Part shown: positions 6,940 through 12,495 of the stretch, piece after piece
Numbering within the stretch: position 1 is the first letter of the stretch
Layout: each line of letters opens with the position of its first letter
Origin: JBKHBQ01 sp046542305
Lineage (GTDB): Bacteria > Bacteroidota > Bacteroidia > Bacteroidales > 4484-276
Length of the DNA: 12,495 bases
Direction: 5' to 3'
Assembly: GCA_046542305.1 (NCBI GenBank)
Contig: JBKHBQ010000102.1
Span: forward strand, 1-12,495
The notes under the pieces: generated by a model
What the model was told of the DNA's origin: nothing
Database searches by the model: none
Seen by the model: the letters and a program-made list of their open reading frames with translations, nothing else
Translations under genes and position numbers: made by a program

Positions 6940-7764
6940 ATGACAACAAACAACACATCACAGATGAACGAAAACGAAATCCGTGACAAAATCCAATTAT
7001 CTGAGGAACAGGAAAATATAGAAGTTTCTATTGAAAAGAAACTGATCGCCCTGTACAGCCTTCAACAAATCGACTCACAAATTGACAAAATCAGGATTAT
7101 CAGGGGTGAGCTTCCGCTTGAAGTTCAAGACCTTGAAGATGAGATTGCTGGCCTTCAAACCCGTATCGACAAATTCCAGGAGGAAATAAAATACTACGAA
7201 AAACAGGTGAATGAAAAGAAGGAAGCCATCAAGGAAAGCAAAGCCCTGATTAAAAAATACGAAGACCAGCAGATGAACGTTCGCAACAACCGCGAATATG
7301 ATTCACTGAGCAAGGAAATCGAATTCCAGAACCTCGAAATCCAACTTTCCGAAAAGAGGATCAGCGAGTTTAGTACGGCGCTGGAAGCCAAGAATGAACA
7401 AATTAAGGAATCAAAAACTGCACTCAAGGAACGCGAGTCGGACCTTCGCATTAAAAAATCGGAACTGAAAGACATCGTGGAAGAAACCGAGAAGGAAGAA
7501 AACAACCTGGTAAAGAAATCCGAATCCTTTCATGAAATGATCGAGGACAGGCTGCTTACAGCCTACAACCGCATCAGAACCAACGCAAGGAACGGCCTTG
7601 CCGTTGTTCAGATCGAAAGGGATGCCTGCGGCGGATGTTTCAACAAGATCCCCCCCCAGCATCAGCTCGACATCAGGATGCACAAGAAGATCATCGTTTG
7701 CGAATACTGCGGCCGAATTCTGGTTGACGACAATATCGTTGAACTGGTAAAGAAAGAATTGTAA
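6940..7764 (+). CDS. Coiled-coil protein with C-terminal C4 zinc ribbon (COG1579 type)
   Basis: A 274-residue protein. Residues about 30-200 form a long, highly charged Lys/Glu-rich antiparallel coiled coil, with the conserved turn motif NNREYDSL (116-123). The C-terminal zinc ribbon has cysteines at 230, 233, 254 and 257 (CGGC and CEYC). This layout matches the COG1579 family, which includes Helicobacter HP0958/FlgZ and mycobacterial Rv2229c. HP0958 binds RNA and sigma-54 factor, but that role cannot be carried over here. A nucleic-acid or protein-binding scaffold is the cautious description. The ATG at 6940 is used; an ATG at 6964 is an alternative because the first residues are non-conserved and polar. 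An eight-C tract (7650-7657) lies between the two cysteine pairs. It is the last gene of its operon, with a strong terminator after it. Confidence 0.9.
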   Translation: MTTNNTSQMNENEIRDKIQLSEEQENIEVSIEKKLIALYSLQQIDSQIDKIRIIRGELPLEVQDLEDEIAGLQTRIDKFQEEIKYYEKQVNEKKEAIKESKALIKKYEDQQMNVRNNREYDSLSKEIEFQNLEIQLSEKRISEFSTALEAKNEQIKESKTALKERESDLRIKKSELKDIVEETEKEENNLVKKSESFHEMIEDRLLTAYNRIRTNARNGLAVVQIERDACGGCFNKIPPQHQLDIRMHKKIIVCEYCGRILVDDNIVELVKKEL

Positions 7765-7786
7765 AGATTGATCAAAAAAAAATAAC

Positions 7787-7817
7787 AAAGGCCACTTCGA
7801 TGCGAAGTGGCCTTTTT
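7787..7817. terminator. Bidirectional intrinsic terminator
   Basis: A perfect 13-bp inverted repeat (AAAGGCCACTTCG and CGAAGTGGCCTTT) with a three-base loop (ATG) is followed by a T tract ending at 7817. On the other side a run of nine A (7774-7782) supplies a U-tract for the minus strand. It lies between the convergent zinc-ribbon gene and the FadL-like gene, so it probably stops transcription from both directions. Confidence 0.93.
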
Positions 7818-7851
7818 CATTTCCGGTTGCGTCTAACTTAATTTAATCACT

Positions 7852-9321
7852 TTATTGAAACCTGTATCCGAACGTGAACAACAGGTTATATGCAGAATAG
7901 GTAAGTTTGGCAGGATCAGTCCGGATATCATTCGTTCCGTAGAGATAATAGTCCTGATCGGAAACCGAATAAACAAATGCAGCATCGAAGAAATACTCGT
8001 TGCTGCGGAAGCCCAGACCGGCAGAATAAGCCTGCAGTTTTCCATCGTTAACACCGGATTCGAAGGGGCTCCCGTAATATGCATATCCACCGCGAACCTG
8101 CATAAGTCCCACATTCCATTCGGTACCCAGCCTGAAATTGCTGGCGCTGTTGAAGCTGTTGGCAATAATGTTGTTAGGAGCGCTGAATTCGATGGCCGGC
8201 TTCAGTTTTCCCTTGCTATAGTCGACGTATTCGTAGTCGGCACTGATCAGACCGTATCTCCCGAACAGCACTGCGATGCTACCCATGGCTTTCCATGGCG
8301 TCTGGATATCGTATGAATAATCGCCGATGGGAGACTGCGCAGAAAATGAATCGCCGTTTGTGTAGTAGGCATTCATTCTGGTATTCCAGCTATCGTTCAG
8401 GTTGTTGTACCATGTAGGCGAATGATACGCCGCACCAATCCTCAGCCACTGAACCGGCCGGGCAATGGTGCCAACTTTGATGTTAAAACCGCCGCCCCTG
8501 GTTTCGAGTTCTTCGCGGTAGGTAAATTCATCGAGGTCGCGATCGGGTTCGGTCAGGTTTTGCTCGTTATAGGTCGAATTTTGAATGTACCTGATGTATG
8601 GAAATCCAAAGGTTAACCCGAAGTAAAACTTGTCATCTACATTCATTCCGCCCGAGAGCACCCATTCGTTGATGGAGCCTTTTGTTTCGATGGATTTGCG
8701 CTGCAATGCACTGGAAAACCCACCGATGTAGCTGTAAGCATCTACGTAAGTGTACGGATCTTCACCGGGAAGGGTATCGATAAGATAAGTATCGAAAGCC
8801 AGCCGGGTATCGAAGCCATTGAGGTTTTCCGGATTTTTAGTGCCGGCGTATTCAAGGTAGGTGTCGAGCAGCGAATTATCGCCGTTTACGCCTTCGATGT
8901 AGATTTGATTGTTAAAATCCTTCAGGCGGTTAATTCCGAAACCGATCTGGAAGTTATTTACTGCGTTGCGGTCGAGGCGGTCCACTGTTTCCATTGTCAG
9001 CACAATCCCTGCATTGCCAAACGCAAAATTGTTCCGGTCGTCTTCGGTCATTTGGCCAAGGTAATTACTTTCAGAATTGGCAAAGTACAACGAAGGAGTT
9101 ATGGTGAATTCTGATTTTTTGTACAATCCGATACCTGCGGGATTGGAGCTGAGTGAGGAGAAATCGGCCCCGATAGCGCCATAGGCCCCACCAAGTCCAA
9201 GATAGCGGGCAGTACCCATGAGCGGGGTATTTGAATACCTCAGCACATCCTCTTCGTTCTGGGCCATCAAACCGCCCAGCATCAGGCATATAAATCCGGC
9301 GATTAAAATGAATCGTTTCAT
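7852..9321 (-). CDS. FadL/OmpP1/TodX-family outer membrane transport protein
   Basis: A 489-residue outer membrane beta-barrel. An N-terminal signal peptide (MKRFILIAGFICLMLGGLMA, residues 1-20) is probably cleaved before Gln21. The mature start contains GTARYLGLGGAYGAIGADF (36-54) and SSNPAGIGLY (58-67). This NPAG stretch matches the conserved N-terminal hatch region of FadL-type transporters of long-chain fatty acids and other hydrophobic compounds. The remainder alternates polar and aromatic residues with turns, as in a beta-barrel, and ends in FTFGYRFQ. The final residue is Gln rather than the usual aromatic, which sits one position earlier. The substrate cannot be read from sequence. Bacteroidota carry several paralogues, some mis-annotated as hemin receptors. 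It begins 50 bp after a tandem lipoprotein gene on the same strand. Confidence 0.9.
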   Translation of the reverse strand: MKRFILIAGFICLMLGGLMAQNEEDVLRYSNTPLMGTARYLGLGGAYGAIGADFSSLSSNPAGIGLYKKSEFTITPSLYFANSESNYLGQMTEDDRNNFAFGNAGIVLTMETVDRLDRNAVNNFQIGFGINRLKDFNNQIYIEGVNGDNSLLDTYLEYAGTKNPENLNGFDTRLAFDTYLIDTLPGEDPYTYVDAYSYIGGFSSALQRKSIETKGSINEWVLSGGMNVDDKFYFGLTFGFPYIRYIQNSTYNEQNLTEPDRDLDEFTYREELETRGGGFNIKVGTIARPVQWLRIGAAYHSPTWYNNLNDSWNTRMNAYYTNGDSFSAQSPIGDYSYDIQTPWKAMGSIAVLFGRYGLISADYEYVDYSKGKLKPAIEFSAPNNIIANSFNSASNFRLGTEWNVGLMQVRGGYAYYGSPFESGVNDGKLQAYSAGLGFRSNEYFFDAAFVYSVSDQDYYLYGTNDIRTDPAKLTYSAYNLLFTFGYRFQ

Positions 9322-9345
9322 TTTACAAGCATTTTTTTATGATTA

Positions 9346-9353
9346 CAAAATTA
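9346..9353 (-). promoter_or_regulatory. Possible -7 promoter element for the FadL-like gene
   Basis: The minus strand reads TAATTTTG, a match to TAnnTTTG, about 25 bp before the ATG at 9321 and inside the 50-bp gap after the lipoprotein gene. It would let the barrel gene be transcribed on its own as well as by read-through. No TTG lies at the normal -33 distance; the nearest is too close (11 bp), so support is weak. Confidence 0.3.
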
Positions 9354-9371
9354 AATGAGCGGGCCAAGGGA

Positions 9372-10937
9372 TTAACGTCCCCTTCTGCCTCCGCTACCTG
9401 AGGAACTTCCCGAGGATCTCGATCCGCTGCTTCCCGAAGAACGCGAAGGCGTAGATATGCTGCTTCCTGAACTCCGTGATGATCTCGAAGGTGTTGAGAA
9501 ACTGTTCGAGCGCGAGTTGTTGTAGCTTCTGTTGATCTTGGTCGGGGATGTGGTATTCCGCTGCGGAGTTGAGAAACTATTGTTCGACCTGGAAGGTGTT
9601 TTATAGGATCTCGAACTTCTGCTGGGCTGGGTGTACCTCTCCGTTGAGCGGTTGTTTTGCGGCCTGGTGTAGGTGCGTACATTCCGTGAGTTAGGTACGG
9701 TATATTCGTTACCCGATCTTGGCCTGTTGCTGTTGGGCGAAGTATAGGTCTTGGGTTTGGTGGTGCGTTTTTCAAGATTGTTACCCTGCGGCTTTGCATA
9801 GCGTTTGCTTCTCGAATATACATCGGTGTTGCTTTCACCTGCAGCATTCCTGTTTGAATAGCGCTCCTGAGCCCTGACATTGCGGCTGCTTTGTTCCACG
9901 TTTTTCTGAACCGGCTGAACGTATTTTTTCACGTTTTCCTGGCTGCGCGCAGTACGCGATGATTGTGTTTGTTCCTGACCGGTTTCGGGTTTGGTCATTT
10001 TATCCGACCGTACCTGACGGTTGGTTTGATTTCCGGTTACATTTTCGCCAGTTGCGTTATGAATCCTCGATTCACGTCCTTTGGTTGCTTCGCCGGTTTC
10101 CCCGGTGCGATTTCCTCGTCCGGTGATGGCGCTGCTCTTGCTACCGTCTCCGGTGGTACCGCCAATACGCGAATCGCGTCCGGTGGTATTGCCTATGATG
10201 CTGCTGCTTCGCGCGTCACGTGGTCCGTGATAATATCCGGGGTGATAGGTTTCGCCGCCACCGGGATAATAATAACCACCGCCGCCGGCATAGTATCCGT
10301 CCCAGAATCCGTGGCTGTAGCCAGCCCAGTAGGAGCCGCCATAGGGATAATACCAGGGATCATAAAATCTGCCCCAGCCACTGTAGGGATATCCCCAGCC
10401 ATACGATGGGTAGCCCCAGCCATACGACGGGTATCCCCAGCCATAGCTGAATCCGAGCGAGAAATGGCTGGAGGGCCAGCCGTATCCGTAGCCGAACGAA
10501 AAGCTCGGGCCATACGAAGGATAGTACACATTGGTGTAAATGGGTGCATAATATCCAAATCCCGTCTGCGTATTGTGAAACCGCCTGATGCGCTGGGCAT
10601 ATTCATAATCGTAATAATCATCGTAGCCTTCTTCTTCGATGTAATAATATTCGTCAGAAGTAGATTCGGGCATGGTTTCTTCCGCGTATTTGTAATCGGA
10701 GTAATCCCTGTTGTCGATGTATTCGGTTTCGGGATCTGCCGTTTGCGAATATTCTTCTCCGGAAGTATTGCTTCCATAGGTTACGCTTTTAGCGCCCGAC
10801 TGGGCGGTAGCTGCGGAACTACCGGCGTTGGTTTTTGGCGTGTAGTACACGTCGTCGTAAGTAGCTGCACCCTGGTAAGTCGTTTGACATGAGGCCAGTG
10901 TAACTACTGAAAGAATCAATATGATCAGTTTTTTCAT
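9372..10937 (-). CDS. Low-complexity three-block lipoprotein, family not recognised
   Basis: A 521-residue predicted lipoprotein that I cannot assign to a family. The signal MKKLIILILSVVTLASC has a good lipobox (LASC) with lipidated Cys17. Three compositional blocks follow. Residues 61-114 have 20 Asp/Glu and only 2 basic residues, with many Tyr. Residues 121-240 have 44 Tyr/Trp/Phe out of 120 plus much Gly, including tandem SYGWGYP repeats (164-184). Residues 242-521 are hydrophilic and rich in Ser, Arg, Thr and Asn; the last 81 residues hold 33 Ser, 14 Lys/Arg and no acidic residue. It looks largely disordered, with no catalytic motif. The start at 10937 is fixed by the lipobox and a strong GAGGAGG; the same frame is open further upstream, but that extension lacks a signal. 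No acidic surface-export motif directly follows the Cys, so the side of the outer membrane is unclear. The FadL-like gene follows after 50 bp. Confidence 0.85.
   Translation of the reverse strand: MKKLIILILSVVTLASCQTTYQGAATYDDVYYTPKTNAGSSAATAQSGAKSVTYGSNTSGEEYSQTADPETEYIDNRDYSDYKYAEETMPESTSDEYYYIEEEGYDDYYDYEYAQRIRRFHNTQTGFGYYAPIYTNVYYPSYGPSFSFGYGYGWPSSHFSLGFSYGWGYPSYGWGYPSYGWGYPYSGWGRFYDPWYYPYGGSYWAGYSHGFWDGYYAGGGGYYYPGGGETYHPGYYHGPRDARSSSIIGNTTGRDSRIGGTTGDGSKSSAITGRGNRTGETGEATKGRESRIHNATGENVTGNQTNRQVRSDKMTKPETGQEQTQSSRTARSQENVKKYVQPVQKNVEQSSRNVRAQERYSNRNAAGESNTDVYSRSKRYAKPQGNNLEKRTTKPKTYTSPNSNRPRSGNEYTVPNSRNVRTYTRPQNNRSTERYTQPSRSSRSYKTPSRSNNSFSTPQRNTTSPTKINRSYNNSRSNSFSTPSRSSRSSGSSISTPSRSSGSSGSRSSGSSSGSGGRRGR
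10372..10447 (-). repeat. 21-bp tandem repeat inside the lipoprotein gene
   Basis: About 3.6 head-to-tail copies of a 21-bp unit: 10372-10392, 10393-10413, 10414-10434 and partial 10435-10447. On the plus strand each starts with CCCCAGCCA. The two central copies differ at only two positions, while the outer ones are more diverged. Being a multiple of three, the unit adds or removes seven residues (SYGWGYP) without a frameshift. Confidence 0.9.
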
Positions 10938-10946
10938 GGTAAATTG

Positions 10947-10953
10947 CCTCCTC
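10947..10953 (-). promoter_or_regulatory. Strong Shine-Dalgarno site of the lipoprotein gene
   Basis: The minus strand reads GAGGAGG, nine bases before the ATG at 10937. It decides the start of this gene over the longer open frame that begins upstream. It stands out because most other starts in the window lack a recognisable Shine-Dalgarno sequence, as is usual in Bacteroidota. Confidence 0.85.
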
Positions 10954-11005
10954 GCTATTGATTTGGTAAAAGTTTTGTTCAGATAACGTTGGATGAATAT
11001 TTTTA

Positions 11006-11013
11006 TATTTTTG
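11006..11013 (+). promoter_or_regulatory. Possible -7 promoter element for proS
   Basis: TATTTTTG on the plus strand matches TAnnTTTG and lies 50 bp before the proS ATG in the 126-bp divergent region with the lipoprotein gene. A TTG at 10989-10991 is upstream but only 14 bp away, shorter than the typical spacing. This is a tentative call. I see no clear counterpart for the lipoprotein gene on the minus strand. Confidence 0.35.
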
Positions 11014-11063
11014 CAATCAGTTAACATCGCGGAAAAAATCCAAAAACTATACCAAAACACATT

Positions 11064-12495
11064 ATGGCAAAAGATTTTTCGACACGTGCTGATAATTATG
11101 CACAATGGTACAACGACCTGGTGATAAAAGCTGATCTTGCAGAGAATTCAGCGGTGCGCGGATGCATGGTTATCAAGCCGTACGGGTATGCCATCTGGGA
11201 AAAGATGCAGGCCACGCTGGATAAGATGTTCAAGGAAACCGGCCATTCGAACGCCTATTTTCCGCTTTTCATCCCCAAATCCTTTTTCAGCAGGGAAGCC
11301 GATCACGTGGAAGGTTTTGCCAAGGAGTGCGCGGTGGTAACGCATTACAGGCTTAAAAATGCGCCCGACGGCAAAGGTGTGGTTGTTGATGACGAAGCAA
11401 AACTGGAAGAAGAACTAATCATCCGTCCCACCTCCGAAACCATCATCTGGGATACCTATCGCAACTGGATTCAGTCATACCGCGACCTGCCCATTTTGGT
11501 GAACCAGTGGGCAAATGTGGTGCGTTGGGAAATGCGTACAAGGCTTTTCCTTCGAACGGCGGAATTCCTCTGGCAGGAAGGTCACACGGCTCATGCCACC
11601 AAAGATGAAGCCATCGTGGAAACCTTAAAAATACTCGACATTTACGGAAAGTTTGCAGAGGAATGGATGGCTATGCCGGTGCTCAAGGGATTAAAGTCGC
11701 CCAACGAGCGTTTCGCCGGCGCCGTGGATACCTATTGTATTGAAGCGCTGATGCAGGACGGCAAGGCGCTGCAGGCCGGAACCTCACACTTCCTCGGACA
11801 AAATTTTGCCAAAGCTTTTGATGTAAAATATCTCACCAAAGAAAACAAACTGGAGCACGTATGGGCCACCTCATGGGGTGTTTCCACCCGGCTTATGGGC
11901 GCACTCATCATGGCACATTCCGATGACAACGGGCTGGTGCTGCCGCCCAAACTGGCGCCTATCCAGGTAGTGATCGTACCAATTTACAAGAAAGCCGATC
12001 AACTGAATGCCATTTCCGAAAAAGCCCACGCCATCAAATCGGCGCTTGAAGCAAAAGGAATTTCCGTGAAATACGACGACCGCGACACCCATAAGCCCGG
12101 CTGGAAATTTGCCGAATACGAATTCAAGGGCGTTCCGGTAAGGCTGGCCATCGGCCCGCGCGATCTGGAAAACGGCACCGTGGAAGTGGCTCGACGCGAT
12201 ACCCTGGAAAAGGAAACCTATCAAATGACCGATATCGAAATTAAAGTCGGGCATTTGCTGGATCAAATCCAGAACAACCTCTATCAGAAAGCCTATTCAT
12301 TCCGTGAAGAAAATACCTTCAGGGTGGATACCTGGGATGAATTCCGGGAAAGGGTGGAAAAAGGCGGCTTCGTGCTGGCGCACTGGGACGGCACCACCGA
12401 AACCGAAATTAGGATAAAGGAAGAAACCAAGGCCACCATTCGCACCATTCCGCTAAACAACCATCCGGAGGAGGGAAAATGCATCCTTACCGGCA
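11064..12495 (+). CDS. proS: Prolyl-tRNA synthetase, archaeal/eukaryotic type, 3' end cut by window edge
   Basis: Charges tRNA(Pro) with proline in the cytosol. The frame is open from the ATG at 11064 to the window end, giving 477 residues. Class II signatures are present: motif 1 around MVIKPYGYAIWEKM (35-48), the proline-pocket RPTSETIIW (121-129), motif 2 VVRWEMR to LRTAEFLWQEGHTAH (152-177), and motif 3 TSWGVSTRLMGALIMAHSDD (269-288). The anticodon-binding domain starts near VVIVPIYKKADQL (302-314). There is no editing insertion between motifs 2 and 3, and the type 3-specific C-terminal domain follows (GFVLAHWDGT, 435-444). This marks the archaeal/eukaryotic-like form that Bacteroidota commonly carry. 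Type 3 enzymes are about 490 residues, so only a short tail is missing after KCILTG. No Shine-Dalgarno sequence is visible upstream. It is divergent from the lipoprotein gene. Confidence 0.96.
   Translation, partial: MAKDFSTRADNYAQWYNDLVIKADLAENSAVRGCMVIKPYGYAIWEKMQATLDKMFKETGHSNAYFPLFIPKSFFSREADHVEGFAKECAVVTHYRLKNAPDGKGVVVDDEAKLEEELIIRPTSETIIWDTYRNWIQSYRDLPILVNQWANVVRWEMRTRLFLRTAEFLWQEGHTAHATKDEAIVETLKILDIYGKFAEEWMAMPVLKGLKSPNERFAGAVDTYCIEALMQDGKALQAGTSHFLGQNFAKAFDVKYLTKENKLEHVWATSWGVSTRLMGALIMAHSDDNGLVLPPKLAPIQVVIVPIYKKADQLNAISEKAHAIKSALEAKGISVKYDDRDTHKPGWKFAEYEFKGVPVRLAIGPRDLENGTVEVARRDTLEKETYQMTDIEIKVGHLLDQIQNNLYQKAYSFREENTFRVDTWDEFRERVEKGGFVLAHWDGTTETEIRIKEETKATIRTIPLNNHPEEGKCILTG

Noticed and set aside
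9318..9332. Four-codon ORF (Met-Leu-Val-Lys) whose TGA overlaps the FadL-like gene start
   Set aside because: Looks like a translational-coupling leader, but such a short ATGA overlap is easily produced by chance and has no ribosome binding site.
9963..10892. 309-codon plus-strand open frame, Ile/Gly/Val-rich and membrane-like, opposite the lipoprotein gene
   Set aside because: Its hydrophobic look comes from the complement of the Tyr/Gly/Ser codons. The minus-strand gene has a lipobox, strong ribosome binding site and better-supported start.
10938..11105. 56-residue N-terminal extension of the lipoprotein frame
   Set aside because: It would run through the divergent intergenic region and into the proS start on the other strand. 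It would bury the signal peptide and bypass the GAGGAGG site.

Overview
The window looks like a chromosomal segment of a Bacteroidota bacterium, probably related to Bacteroidales or Marinilabiliales. The clues are the rsfS-ftsH-LUD-cdsA-psd gene order, Bacteroidota-style FtsH and FadL-like proteins, an archaeal/eukaryotic-type (type 3) prolyl-tRNA synthetase, near absence of Shine-Dalgarno sequences, and several TAnnTTTG boxes like the -7 element of this phylum. The order-level assignment is an inference. Coding density is high. I see no tRNA, rRNA, CRISPR array, transposase, phage gene or integration site.

Left block (1-4859, minus strand): a tight six-gene run transcribed as rsfS, ftsH, a LutC-like LUD-domain gene, a DUF2007 gene, cdsA and psd, with psd cut by the window edge. 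Gaps run from an 8-bp overlap to 29 bp, so this is very likely one operon. It joins a ribosome silencing factor, the membrane AAA protease and two enzymes of phosphatidylethanolamine synthesis.

Middle block (5054-7764, plus strand): birA-type biotin ligase, a Nif3/YqfO-family dinuclear-metal protein and a coiled-coil C4 zinc-ribbon protein. It diverges from rsfS across a 194-bp intergenic region and ends at a strong, probably bidirectional hairpin terminator (7787-7817).

Right block (7852-10937, minus strand): a compositionally extreme lipoprotein, followed 50 bp later by a FadL/OmpP1-family outer membrane beta-barrel that shares the terminator. From a 126-bp divergent region, proS runs rightward (11064 to the window edge) and lacks only its last few residues.

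Most of the window is ordinary housekeeping. The only gene I cannot place in a family is the 521-residue lipoprotein, which has an acidic/Tyr block, a Gly/Tyr/Trp block with 7-residue tandem repeats, and a Ser/Arg tail. The next most notable point is a biotin ligase whose glycine-rich biotinyl-AMP loop lacks the usual arginines. I found no convincing new multi-gene system.
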